Part shown: positions 28,733-37,353 of the stretch, piece after piece | How positions within the stretch are numbered: position 1 is the first letter of the stretch | Layout: every line of letters starts with the position of its first letter | From: Undibacterium_A arcticum | GTDB lineage: Bacteria > Pseudomonadota > Gammaproteobacteria > Burkholderiales > Burkholderiaceae_D | Length of the DNA: 64,000 nucleotides | Assembly (NCBI RefSeq): GCF_042660705.1 | Contig: NZ_JBHSUQ010000001.1 | Direction: 5' to 3' (one strand) | Notes under the pieces: model-generated | The model's input: only the letters and a program-made list of their open reading frames with translations | Told to the model about the DNA's origin: nothing | Database searches by the model: none | Position numbers and translations under genes: made by a program

Positions 28733-29536
28733 CTACTCTCCTTTAAATTGCGGCGCGCGCTTGGCCATGAAGGCCGCGACGCCTTCGCGGTAGTCGTGGC
28801 TGTTGCCCAGTTCGCGCATGAAATCGCGTTCCAGATCGAGTTGCTGCGGTAACGTATTGGCCGGACTGGCATACAGCGCCTGCTTGGTGCGCGCCAGGCC
28901 CTTGGTCGGTGCGCTGGCGAAATGCTGGGCCAATGCATCGGTTGTTGCAGTCAATTGATCGTCGTCCACGCATTGCCAGATCAGGCCCCAGCTTTCGGCG
29001 CGCTCGGCACTCAGCTTGTCACCCAGCATCGCCAGACCCATCGCGCGAGCGGTGCCGACCAGGCGCGGCAGGAAGTAGGTGCCGCCGGTGTCCGGAATCA
29101 GACCAAGCTTGCAGAACGCCTCGATGAAACTGGCCGAACGGGCCGCGATCACGATGTCGCAAGCCAGTGCCAGATTGGCACCGGCGCCGGCGGCGACGCC
29201 ATTGACCGCGCAGATCACCGGCATCGGCAGATTGCGCAATGCCAGCACCAGCGGGGCGTAATATTTCTCGACCGATTCACCGAGATCAACCCCGGGCGCA
29301 CCCGGTGCGACCGCGCGGTCCCCGAGGTCCTGGCCGGCGCAGAAGCCGCGTCCGGCGCCGGTCAGCACCAGCACCCGTACCGAACTGTCGGCCTTCAGCT
29401 GTTCCAATGCGGCGCGCACTTCTCCGTGCATCGCCGCGGTAAAGCTGTTGAGTCGGTCGGGCCGGTTCAAGGTCAATCGCGCGATACCGTCCTGGATCTC
29501 GAACAGAATGCTGTCGTAGTTCATTGGGTAGCTCAT
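28733..29536 (-). CDS. paaG: 1,2-epoxyphenylacetyl-CoA isomerase
   Basis: Crotonase-family enzyme converting ring-1,2-epoxyphenylacetyl-CoA to the oxepin. Oxyanion-hole segments RGFCAGQDLGDR and NGVAAGAGANLALACD are present, and the C-terminal HDYREGVAAFMAKRAPQF strongly resembles E. coli PaaG rather than PaaF. It is 267 residues from 29536; an in-frame ATG four codons later is possible. No separate paaF is present in the window. Confidence 0.92.
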   Translation of the reverse strand: MSYPMNYDSILFEIQDGIARLTLNRPDRLNSFTAAMHGEVRAALEQLKADSSVRVLVLTGAGRGFCAGQDLGDRAVAPGAPGVDLGESVEKYYAPLVLALRNLPMPVICAVNGVAAGAGANLALACDIVIAARSASFIEAFCKLGLIPDTGGTYFLPRLVGTARAMGLAMLGDKLSAERAESWGLIWQCVDDDQLTATTDALAQHFASAPTKGLARTKQALYASPANTLPQQLDLERDFMRELGNSHDYREGVAAFMAKRAPQFKGE

Positions 29537-29556
29537 GGTGGCTCCGTGATTCCGGT

Positions 29557-31221
29557 TTACACGTGGGCGCGGCGTTGCACCACGCGGAAGCGATTGGCAA
29601 CGAAGGCCGAATCGGACAGCGACGCATTGGCAGCCGGATTGGCGCCGGTCGCATGGAAATCGCTGAACGCGGCCGACTGGTTGACGAACACGCCGCCGGT
29701 CAGGTTGATCGACAGTGCGACGCCGGCCTGTTCCGACGCATCGGCGACCTGGTCCAGCACCGCCGGTTTGTTGGAGTACACCGACAGCGTCAATGCACCG
29801 TGTTCGGTCGCGCCCTTCTGTGCCAGCGCGATGCTGTGCGCAGTGCTGTCGGTCGCGATGGCAAACGAGATTGGACCGAAGAATTCCTGCATGATCTTTT
29901 CCTCGTCGACACTGCCAACTTTCAGCAGCAGCGGGGTGCGGATGCGCGCCTGCGGGAACTGCGGATGCACCAACGTCTGGCTGTCCTGCACCACTTCGCC
30001 GATGGCACGGGCGGCGTCGATGCGATCGAGCACGCCGGTATTCTGGATCGCTCCCAGCACTTCGACCGCCTTGGCCGGATCGCTGGTCAGCTTGGCAATG
30101 CTGTCGCCGATCGCGCTGGCGACCTGATCAAAACTCAGATGGCCGTCCGGTGTATCGATGCCGTCTTTCGGAATATAAATATTTTGCGGTGCGGTGCACA
30201 TCTGGCCCGAATACAGGGTCAGCGAAAACGCGATGTTGCGCACCATGCCCTTGAAGTCGTCGGTCGAGTCGACGATGATCTGGTTGACGCCGGCCTTCTC
30301 GGTAAACACGATGGCCTGATGCGCATTGCGCTCGAGCCAGGTGCCATTGCTGCTGCTGCCGGTGAAGTCGATCAGGCGCACTTCGGGACGCAGCGCCAAT
30401 GTCGAGGCCATGCGTTCGCTTGGATCGTTCGCAACCAGGGTCACGACATTCGGATCGAAGCCGGCTTCGGTCAGCACTTCCCGCGCGATTTCGACGGTGA
30501 TCGCGAGCGGAAGAATCGCGCCCGGATGCGGCTTGACGACCACCGCATTGCCGGTCGCGAGACTGGCGAACAGGCCCGGATAGCCGTTCCAGGTCGGGAA
30601 GGTGCAGCAGCCGATGACCAGGCCGACGCCGCGTGGCACCACGGTGTAATGCTTTTCCATCCGCAACGGCTCGTTCTTGCCCTGCGGCTTTTCCCATAGC
30701 GCGGTCTTTGGAATCCGGCGCATCTCTGCCCAGGCATAGGCAACCGCCTCCAGCGCGCGATCCTGCGCGTGCGGGCCGCCGGCCTGGAACGCCATCATGA
30801 AAGCCTGGCCGGTGGTGTGCATCACCGAGTAGGCAATCTCGAAGCTGCGCTTGTTCAGGCGATCCAGAATCTCCAACGAAACGCCAACCCAAGCCTCCGG
30901 GCCGGCCTTGCGCCAGCCGGTCGATGCGTTCTGGATTGCGCCAAACAATTGATCCAGATCCGGTTTCGGATAAGTGATGCCCAGATCGAAACCGTAAGGT
31001 GATACTTCCTTGCCGGCCTGGCCGATAGTGCCAGCTTGATTCAGTGCGAACGGTTTGTTCAGACGCGCGTCAAACGCGGCCTTGCCGTCGTTGTTGGCGG
31101 TTTCGCCGTAGACACGTGGGCTCGGCATTTCTGCATACGGACTCCAGTAACCGCGGGTCGCGATGGCTGCTACGGCTTGGTTCAGAAGCTCTTGATGACG
31201 GTCGAAAAAGGCGTGTGACAT
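29557..31221 (-). CDS. paaN: Phenylacetic acid degradation aldehyde dehydrogenase PaaN
   Basis: 554-residue ALDH-fold protein. The catalytic Cys is in LYSGQMCTAPQN, the glutamate motif in the FTEKAGVNQ region and the cofactor loop in DFTGSSSNGTW. It matches the shorter PaaN type lacking the C-terminal MaoC-like hydratase of E. coli PaaZ (681 residues). It should therefore oxidise the ring-opened semialdehyde, while ring hydrolysis needs a hydratase encoded elsewhere. First gene of the paaN-G-H-I-K-J run, 20 bases before paaG. Confidence 0.92.
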   Translation of the reverse strand: MSHAFFDRHQELLNQAVAAIATRGYWSPYAEMPSPRVYGETANNDGKAAFDARLNKPFALNQAGTIGQAGKEVSPYGFDLGITYPKPDLDQLFGAIQNASTGWRKAGPEAWVGVSLEILDRLNKRSFEIAYSVMHTTGQAFMMAFQAGGPHAQDRALEAVAYAWAEMRRIPKTALWEKPQGKNEPLRMEKHYTVVPRGVGLVIGCCTFPTWNGYPGLFASLATGNAVVVKPHPGAILPLAITVEIAREVLTEAGFDPNVVTLVANDPSERMASTLALRPEVRLIDFTGSSSNGTWLERNAHQAIVFTEKAGVNQIIVDSTDDFKGMVRNIAFSLTLYSGQMCTAPQNIYIPKDGIDTPDGHLSFDQVASAIGDSIAKLTSDPAKAVEVLGAIQNTGVLDRIDAARAIGEVVQDSQTLVHPQFPQARIRTPLLLKVGSVDEEKIMQEFFGPISFAIATDSTAHSIALAQKGATEHGALTLSVYSNKPAVLDQVADASEQAGVALSINLTGGVFVNQSAAFSDFHATGANPAANASLSDSAFVANRFRVVQRRAHV

Positions 31222-31360
31222 GTGGTTTTCTCCAGGCTATTTTTGAATGTGGTTATCGGTAATGGTGGTTCGGTGGTCCGGTGGTCCGGGTTAATGATGT
31301 GGTTCCGAATAACACCAAAATCCGGTGACCTATGTCGCGAGCTGAAATGCCAATACGGAT

Positions 31361-31805
31361 TGCAGCGAACGACACTGGGTCCCAGCGTTCGCTGGGACGA
31401 CATCACTTTGCATCGGACAACACTTGTTCAACTTATTTAAAATTTGCGCTACACATTTCTGGTTGAAACGGTCAACAATTACTGTCATTCCAGTCCTTCG
31501 GCAGGCTCAGGATGAACCGGCCTGCGGCCACGCTGGAATCCAGTGGCGTCCGCTGCATACCGAAATTTCGACATGGAATGCAACGAAAGACACTGGGTCC
31601 AGCGTTCGCTGGGACGACATCACTTTGCATCGGACAACACTTGTTCAACTCTTACTTAAAATTTGCGCTACCCATTTCTGGTTAAAACGGTCAACAATTA
31701 CTGTCATTCCAGCGAACGCTGGAATCCAGTGGCGTCCGCTGCATACCGAAATTTCGACACGGAATGCAACGAACGACACTGGGTCCCAGCGTTCGCTGGG
31801 ACGAC
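31361..31805. repeat. Tandem array of palindrome-bearing repeats between paaN and paaE
   Basis: Unit 1 spans 31361-31578, unit 2 31579-31764, and a third partial unit 31765-31805. Each begins tgca(g/a)cgaa(c/a)gacactggg, contains a ccagcgttcgctgg hairpin, then ttgcatcggacaacacttg, aaaatttgcgctac and a gtcattccag hairpin. Unit 1 carries an extra ~30-base insert (gcaggctcaggatgaaccgg). It fills most of the 623-base gap; no gene is seen there. Confidence 0.85.
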
Positions 31806-31844
31806 GGCCGCGGGCAAATTGATGTGTCCGTGGCGTCTAAAAAA

Positions 31845-32920
31845 TCAATGATCCTGATCGAAATCGACCACCACCTTGTCGGTCAGCGGAAAGCTCTGGC
31901 AGCTCAGCACAAAGCCGCGCGCGACTTCATAATCTTCCAGTGCGTAGTTGACGTCCATCTCGACCTTGCCGTCCAGCACCTTGCAGCGGCAGGTCGAACA
32001 CACGCCACCCTTGCATGAATAACGCATATCGATGCCCTGGCGCAGTCCGGCGTCGAGGATCGATTCCTTGTCCTTTCCATCGTGAAGCTGGTGTGATTGC
32101 CGTCGATGATGACGGTGACCTGGCATTCCTGTGGCTGTTGCTGGAGCTTCGCATGCGCTACGTGTTGATGCTTCGGAATGCTGGCGGCGAACAGTTCGAT
32201 CTTGATGTTCGATTTCGCCATGCCGTGTTCCTGCAATACGTCGGACACGTCGTGCATCATTTGCTCCGGGCCGCAGATGAAGACGGTGTCGATATCGTCG
32301 AGCTTGATCCAGTGCCGGAAGAACTGCTCGCATTTTTCTTTCGTGATGCGGCCGTTGAACAGTTCGATGTCCTGCTGCTCGCGGCTCATCACATACACCA
32401 GGTTCAGCCGTTCGAGATAGATATCCTTGAGGTCGGTCAGCTCTTCCTTGAAGATCACGGTGGACGACGCGCGGTTGCCGTAGAACAGCGTGAACTGGCT
32501 ATGCGGCTCCGCGATCAGCGTGGTCTTGATGATCGACAGCATCGGCGTGATGCCGCTGCCGGCGGCGAAGCCCAGATAGTGCTTCTTGTTTTCTGCGCTG
32601 AGCGGCGTATTGAAGTGCCCCATCGGCGGCATCACGTCGAGCGTGATACCCGGCTTCAAGGTATCGTTGGCCCAGGTCGAGAACTCTCCGCCGGGGCAGC
32701 GCTTGATTGCCACGCGTAGTTGTTGGTCCTGTACCGCCGAACAGATCGAATATGAGCGCCGCACATCGTCGCCATTAATCGTGGTGCGCAGCGTCAGATG
32801 CTGTCCCTGGACATACTGGAATTTATCTTTCAACTCCGACGGCACTGCGAACGTGACCGCAATGGTGTCACGGGTTTCGTTGATCACGTTGGCGACCGAT
32901 AGCGGATAAAACTTGCTCAT
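31845..32920 (-). CDS. paaE: Phenylacetyl-CoA epoxidase reductase subunit PaaE, one frameshift
   Basis: Flavoprotein reductase passing electrons from NADPH to the PaaABC oxygenase. It starts at 32920 (MSKFYPLSVANVINETRD) with ribosome site ggagag. The FAD/NAD domain has RRSYSICSAV and GSGITPMLSIIKT. After TTT at 32074-32076 (plus strand) the frame changes, and the plant-type ferredoxin domain CKGGVCSTCRCKV continues to 31845. Restoring one A in FTMEKDKESIL gives ~358 residues, the normal length. Most likely a sequencing deletion. It is separated from paaD by 293 bases rich in REP hairpins. Confidence 0.9.
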
Positions 32921-33054
32921 TTATTGCTCTCCATTGCTAGCTTGGGGTGTTGCCAAGTTTCGTCTTTGCTCTTGTCTTATTGCTGTGCTGCGGAACGGTA
33001 TTTATTTCGGGCTTATACGGGTTGACGCAAACTTCCGACTTCCAAAATTTGGCT

Positions 33055-33160
33055 GTCGTCCCAGCGCACGCTGGGACCCAGTGTCTTTCGCCGCACGCTA
33101 TTGCCATTGCTTCCTGGTGCGATCGACGCCGCTGGATCCCAGCGTGCGCTGGGATGACAC
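33055..33160. repeat. Pair of inverted REP hairpins between paaE and paaD
   Basis: Two copies in opposite orientation of the ccagcgcacgctgggaccc hairpin (33055-33083 and 33131-33160), separated by ~45 bases. A dispersed palindrome of the family seen at 31.4 and 46.1 kb. The rest of the 293-base spacer shows nothing recognisable. Confidence 0.8.
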
Positions 33161-33213
33161 GGAATGTTTAAAGTTCGCGGCAATCAATGGCGCTTGAAGT
33201 TCATGAGTTGGTA

Positions 33214-33768
33214 TCAATGACACTTGAAATAGTCAAACGGTTCCAGGCAATCATCGCAACGGTACAGCGCCTTGCATGGAGTTGACCCGAACTGGCTGGT
33301 GACGCGGGTGTGACTCGAGCCGCAGTGCGGACAGACCACCACCAATAGCGGCCGCTTGCGGCTGATGGCTGAGGCGGCTGCTGCGTCGGAACGCAGGCCG
33401 CTGATGTCGATCACCTGTTCGGCCGGCGGCGCGATACCGTACGCGTGCAACTTGCGTTTGCCGTCCTCGCTCATCCAGTCGGTAGTCCAGGCCGGCGACA
33501 ATTGCGTCTGCAAGCGCACCCGTTCGATGCCGCGCTCGTGCAGCGCCTGTGAAATCGCGTCGGCGATCACGGTCATTGCCGGGCAACCGGAATACGTCGG
33601 GGTGATGGTGACCACGCATTCGTCGGCGTGCCACACGACATCGCGCACGATCCCCAGGTCGACGATCGAGATCACCGGGATCTCCGGGTCCGGTACCGCG
33701 GCCAGCCATGACCAGACCTGCGCGCTGTCGGGCCGCTCGATCATCCTGGTCGACGCTTGCGTGTCCAT
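33214..33768 (-). CDS. paaD: Phenylacetyl-CoA epoxidase assembly/maturation protein PaaD
   Basis: 184 residues starting in a TAATG overlap with the paaC stop. The N-terminal DUF59/MIP18-like domain has VPDPEIPVISIVDLGIV and TPTYSGCPAM. The C-terminal zinc-ribbon-like part has CPHCGSSHT and YRCDDCLEPF. DUF59 proteins act in Fe-S maturation; for PaaD a role in assembling the multicomponent epoxidase is inferred from the family. The upstream in-frame extension to 34032 is antisense to paaC coding bias and is rejected. Confidence 0.93.
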   Translation of the reverse strand: MDTQASTRMIERPDSAQVWSWLAAVPDPEIPVISIVDLGIVRDVVWHADECVVTITPTYSGCPAMTVIADAISQALHERGIERVRLQTQLSPAWTTDWMSEDGKRKLHAYGIAPPAEQVIDISGLRSDAAAASAISRKRPLLVVVCPHCGSSHTRVTSQFGSTPCKALYRCDDCLEPFDYFKCH

Positions 33769-34553
33769 TACCACTGTGCTCCTGGATAGGCGCGCTGCAG
33801 GAATTGCATCTCGGCCAGCAAATAGCCCAGGTGTTCGGTGTGCACGCCCTGCTTGCCGCCCTTTTGCATCCACGCATCGGGGGCCGGCATGGTCAAGGTC
33901 GCTTCGGCGAAAATCTCGGCCAGATGCGCCAGCCACGCGGCGCGCAGAGTGCCCGGATCGGGTGCGATGCCGGTCGCGGTGATGGCGTCGTCCAGCGCAT
34001 CGGCGTTGAACATTTCGCCGGTGTACGGCCATAGCGCATTGGCTGCGGCCTGGACCTTGCTGCGACTGAGCTCGGTGCCGTCGCCCAGACGTACTACCAG
34101 GTCGCCGCTGCGGCGCAGGTGGTAGGTCACTTCCTTCAGCGATTTTTCGGCGATTTCGGCAATCCGTTGGTCCGACGATTGCAGCAAAGCCTGCAGTTGG
34201 AAGTAATGCCAGCTATCGAACAGGAACTGGCGCATCAGCGTGTCGGCGTAACTGCCGTTCGGCTGTTCGACCAGCAGAAAATTGCGGAACTGGTGCGCAT
34301 CGCGCAGGAATGCGAGCTGGTCCTCGTCGCGTCCGGCGCCTTCGATCTCGGCCGCATAGCTGAGCCACATCCGCGCCTGCCCGATCAGATCGAGCGCGAC
34401 ATTGGTCAGCGCCATATCTTCTTCCAGCGCCGGCCCCTTGCCGCACCATTTCGACAGTTGCTGGCTCAGCACCAGCGCGGTGTCGCCCAGGCGCAGCAGG
34501 TAATCAAACTTGTCACTCGCGAATTTGTCTTTCGTGAATTTGTCATTCGCCAC
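33768..34553 (-). CDS. paaC: Phenylacetyl-CoA epoxidase structural subunit PaaC
   Basis: 261-residue ferritin-like subunit that forms the catalytic core with PaaA but lacks a functional diiron site. Typical segments are YLLRLGDTALVLSQQLSKWC and DLIGQARMWLSYAAEIEG. The first 15 residues are unusual: NDKFTKDKFASDKF is encoded by three near-identical 15-base repeats, an in-frame duplication before the conserved DYLLRLGD. The conserved domain begins right after it, so a shorter native N-terminus is likely. Confidence 0.93.
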   Translation of the reverse strand: MANDKFTKDKFASDKFDYLLRLGDTALVLSQQLSKWCGKGPALEEDMALTNVALDLIGQARMWLSYAAEIEGAGRDEDQLAFLRDAHQFRNFLLVEQPNGSYADTLMRQFLFDSWHYFQLQALLQSSDQRIAEIAEKSLKEVTYHLRRSGDLVVRLGDGTELSRSKVQAAANALWPYTGEMFNADALDDAITATGIAPDPGTLRAAWLAHLAEIFAEATLTMPAPDAWMQKGGKQGVHTEHLGYLLAEMQFLQRAYPGAQW

Positions 34554-34567
34554 GGTATTCTCCCGCC

Positions 34568-34852
34568 CTACAAATTCTTGACTTCTTCCGGCATCGGGAA
34601 GAAGGTCGGATGACGGTACACCTTGCTGTTGGCCGGCTCGAACAGCGCAGTCTTGTCGCCCGGGCTGCTTGCGACGATGTCGCTGGCCTTGACGACCCAG
34701 ATGCTGACGCCTTCGTTGCGGCGGGTGTAGACGTCGCGCGCGTTATTGACCGCCATCTCGGCATCCGGTGCATGCAGGCTGCCGACATGCTTGTGCGCCA
34801 GGCCGTGCTGGCTGCGGATGAAAATTTCCCACAATGGCCATTCTTTGCTCAT
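34568..34852 (-). CDS. paaB: Phenylacetyl-CoA epoxidase subunit PaaB
   Basis: 94-residue small subunit of the PaaABCE complex, needed for complex integrity. The family signature EWPLWEIFIRSQHGLAHKHV is at the N-terminus, with VYRHPTFFPMPEEVKNL at the end. Length and position between paaA and paaC are normal. Confidence 0.95.
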   Translation of the reverse strand: MSKEWPLWEIFIRSQHGLAHKHVGSLHAPDAEMAVNNARDVYTRRNEGVSIWVVKASDIVASSPGDKTALFEPANSKVYRHPTFFPMPEEVKNL

Positions 34853-34873
34853 CAGATTCTCCTAATTTTGTTC

Positions 34874-34921
34874 TGTCACGTCAGCTGTCATGTCCGCTGT
34901 CACGTCAGCTGTCACGTCAGC
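34874..34921. repeat. Four tandem 12-bp repeats between paaA and paaB
   Basis: Unit tgtcacgtcagc, four consecutive copies (34874, 34886, 34898, 34910), the second with two changes, followed by a degenerate fifth. Confidence 0.9.
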
Positions 34922-34944
34922 GGTCACGCCATCCACCACATCGC

Positions 34945-35934
34945 TCAGGCAGCCTTGGCGCGGTCCGCTTGTTTGTCCGCATGCGCCACCAGCGCCTCAC
35001 GGAACCAAGCGCCGTCTTCCCACGCGTCGACGCGGGCCTGCAGCCGCTCGCGGTTGCAGGGCCCGTTGCCCTTGAGCACGTTGTGAAATTCGCTCCAGTC
35101 GATCGCGCCGAACTCGTAATGACCGGTTTCTTCATTGAATTTCAGATCCGGGTCGGGCACGGTCAGGCCGAGATATTCCGCTTGCGGTACGGTCTGGTCG
35201 ACCATCTTCTGGCGCAGCTCGTCATTGGAGAACAGCTTGATGCGCCATGCCGACGACTGCGCGCTGTTGACCGATTCGGCGTCGCTCGGACCGAACATCA
35301 TCAGCGACGGCCACCACCAGCGATTGAGCGCGTCCTGCGCCATCGCCTTTTGCTGCGGCGTGCCCTTGCACAGCACCATCATGATGTCGTAGCCCTGGCG
35401 CGCATGGAACGATTCTTCCTTGCAGACGCGGATCATGGCGCGCGCATATGGCCCGTACGAACAGCGGCACAGCGGGATCTGGTTGATGATGGCCGAGCCG
35501 TCGACCAGCCAGCCGATCGCACCCATGTCGGCCCAGCTCAGGGTCGGGTAGTTGAAGATGCTGGAATATTTGGCCTTGCCCGCATGCAGCGCATCGAGCA
35601 GCTGGTCGCGCGAGGTGCCGAGCGTTTCGGCTGCGCTATATAAGTACAGACCGTGGCCGGCCTCATCCTGGATCTTGGCCAGCAGGATCGACTTGCGCTT
35701 CAAGGTCGGGGCACGCGTGACCCAGTTGCCTTCCGGCAACTGGCCGACGATCTCGGAATGCGCATGCTGCGAAATCTGGCGAATCAGGGTCTTGCGGTAG
35801 GCATCCGGCATCCAGTCCTTGGCCTCGATCTTGATGCCGTCATCGATCCGCGCCTGAAACGCGCGCTCATCCTCGCTCATGTCGTCCTGCGAACGAACCC
35901 GGCTCAGTCCGGTTTCTACCAATTGTGCATACAT
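34945..35934 (-). CDS. paaA: Phenylacetyl-CoA epoxidase oxygenase subunit PaaA
   Basis: 329-residue catalytic diiron subunit that adds one oxygen atom across C1-C2 of phenylacetyl-CoA. Ferritin-like helices carry the iron ligands (AKIQDEAGHGLYLYSA and CKEESFHARQGYDIMM). The ribosome site cggaggt is seven bases before the start at 35934. It is the first gene of the cluster, divergent from paaX across a 405-base control region. Confidence 0.96.
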   Translation of the reverse strand: MYAQLVETGLSRVRSQDDMSEDERAFQARIDDGIKIEAKDWMPDAYRKTLIRQISQHAHSEIVGQLPEGNWVTRAPTLKRKSILLAKIQDEAGHGLYLYSAAETLGTSRDQLLDALHAGKAKYSSIFNYPTLSWADMGAIGWLVDGSAIINQIPLCRCSYGPYARAMIRVCKEESFHARQGYDIMMVLCKGTPQQKAMAQDALNRWWWPSLMMFGPSDAESVNSAQSSAWRIKLFSNDELRQKMVDQTVPQAEYLGLTVPDPDLKFNEETGHYEFGAIDWSEFHNVLKGNGPCNRERLQARVDAWEDGAWFREALVAHADKQADRAKAA

Positions 35935-35971
35935 GATCTGTACCTCCGGGTTGCTGACTTATTTGCTCACT

Positions 35972-36005
35972 TAGTTGCCAATTTAGTTGCCAACCTAGTT
36001 GCCAA
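35972..36005. repeat. Three tandem 12-bp repeats in the paaA leader
   Basis: tagttgccaa at 35972, 35984 and 35996 (12-bp period), preceded by degenerate copies. It lies between the paaA start and the paaA-paaX control region, so it would be in the 5' leader of the paa mRNA. Confidence 0.85.
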
Positions 36006-36068
36006 CTTCACTGCCTGATGCCGTCCGTTGGGGTTGCCGCACGATCCGCGCCGGCGCAGTCTTCATAT

Positions 36069-36127
36069 TATATGATACGCTTAAATTAATTCAACCAGTT
36101 TTTAGTATCATTTTATATTTCAGTATC
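36069..36127. promoter_or_regulatory. Candidate PaaX operator in the paaA-paaX intergenic region
   Basis: The 15-mer at 36069-36083 agrees at 12 of 15 positions with the E. coli PaaX site as I recall it (WWTRTGATTCGYGWT). An inverted half-site gtatca lies at 36105-36110 and another gtatc at 36123-36127. The whole 35935-36339 gap is AT-rich, unlike its surroundings, as expected for divergent promoters; no gene is seen in it. Binding is inferred. Confidence 0.45.
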
Positions 36128-36339
36128 TAAAATAAATATCGGCAACAACTGTACGGCGACGTCCGTGTCGAAAATCTGCCATCTGGAAAATATACTCCTA
36201 GACCATATAGCTTATTTCCGCCAATAAATGATAGTGAGTTACGCTATACTCCAATAAAATTGAAAAACAAGTACTGACGCCAACGCCGGTCTTCAAGATC
36301 CAATATACGCCTACCGCCAATCACCATGCACTTTTTGCA

Positions 36340-37329
36340 ATGACTAATCCCCCTCTCCAGAACTGGCTGCAACAGCTGATGAGCAGCGATCCGTTACGCG
36401 CAAAATCGCTCGTCACCACCGTGTTTGGCGACGCGATTGCACCGCATGGCGGCGCGGTTTGGCTCGGCAGTTTGATCGAATTGCTGGCGCCGTTCGGCAT
36501 CAGTGACCGACTGGTACGCACCAGCGTGTTCCGGCTGGCCGAGGAAGACTGGCTGCAGGCCAGCCGCGAAGGCCGGCGCAGCTCGTACACCATCACGGCG
36601 CCGGCATTGCGCCGTTTCGAGCGCGCCTTTCGCCGCATTTACGCACCGCTACACCGGAGCTGGGATGGCAACTGGACGCTGGCATTTGCCGCCGGCGGCA
36701 ATCTGAACGCAGCCGAACGCGGCGCGCTGCGCAAGGAACTGGTGTGGGAAGGGTTTTGCTTGATCGCGCCTGGCGTGTTCGGCCATCCGTCAGGCGATCC
36801 GGAAGCGCTGGAGGACATCCTGCAACGCCTGAACGTGCAGGGCAAACTATTCGTCTGCAGCGCCAGCGAACTGGCCAATGTCAGCGCACGCCCGTTGCGC
36901 GAGCTGGTCGAACACGGTTGGGAACTCGATGGCGTGGTGCAGGGCTATCAGCGCTTCATCGCGCAATTTGCGCCGCTACGTGACCTGCTCGATCTGCTCG
37001 ACGCGCAGCAAACAGCGGCGGCCTCGGCGCAGTTGGAGCCCGCGCTGGCCTTCATGCTGCGCACGCTGCTGATTCATGCGTTTCGCCGCGTCCAATTGCA
37101 TGACCCGCAGCTGCCTTTGGCGCTGCTGCCCGCCGCGTGGCCGGGCACCAGCGCCTATGAACTGTGTCGTGACTTGTATCAACGGACCCATGCCGCGGCC
37201 GAGCAATATCTGGTCGCCACGCTGCAGCGCGAGGACCAGCATGCGGCGGAGGCGGCGCCGTTCTTCTATCAGCGCTTTGGCGGTTTGCACCGATCCGCCG
37301 ATCGATCTGCGGATCGATCCAGCGCTTAA
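36340..37329 (+). CDS. paaX: Phenylacetate-responsive transcriptional repressor PaaX
   Basis: 329-residue repressor released by phenylacetyl-CoA. The N-terminal winged helix has SLVTTVFGDAIAPHGGAVWL and GISDRLVRTSVFRLAEEDWL; the effector domain follows. It is transcribed away from paaA, consistent with control of the divergent cluster. The C-terminus ends in short duplications (SADRSADRSSA) coded by repeated gatcgatc-containing DNA. Many betaproteobacteria use the TetR-type PaaR instead, so a PaaX here is worth noting. Confidence 0.92.
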   Translation: MTNPPLQNWLQQLMSSDPLRAKSLVTTVFGDAIAPHGGAVWLGSLIELLAPFGISDRLVRTSVFRLAEEDWLQASREGRRSSYTITAPALRRFERAFRRIYAPLHRSWDGNWTLAFAAGGNLNAAERGALRKELVWEGFCLIAPGVFGHPSGDPEALEDILQRLNVQGKLFVCSASELANVSARPLRELVEHGWELDGVVQGYQRFIAQFAPLRDLLDLLDAQQTAAASAQLEPALAFMLRTLLIHAFRRVQLHDPQLPLALLPAAWPGTSAYELCRDLYQRTHAAAEQYLVATLQREDQHAAEAAPFFYQRFGGLHRSADRSADRSSA

Positions 37330-37353
37330 AGTAGGCCAGCTTAGTAGGCCAGA

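Noticed and set aside
31361..31805. CRISPR-like repetition between paaN and paaE
   Set aside because: Units are ~190-220 bp, nearly identical throughout, with hairpins and no unique spacers or cas genes.
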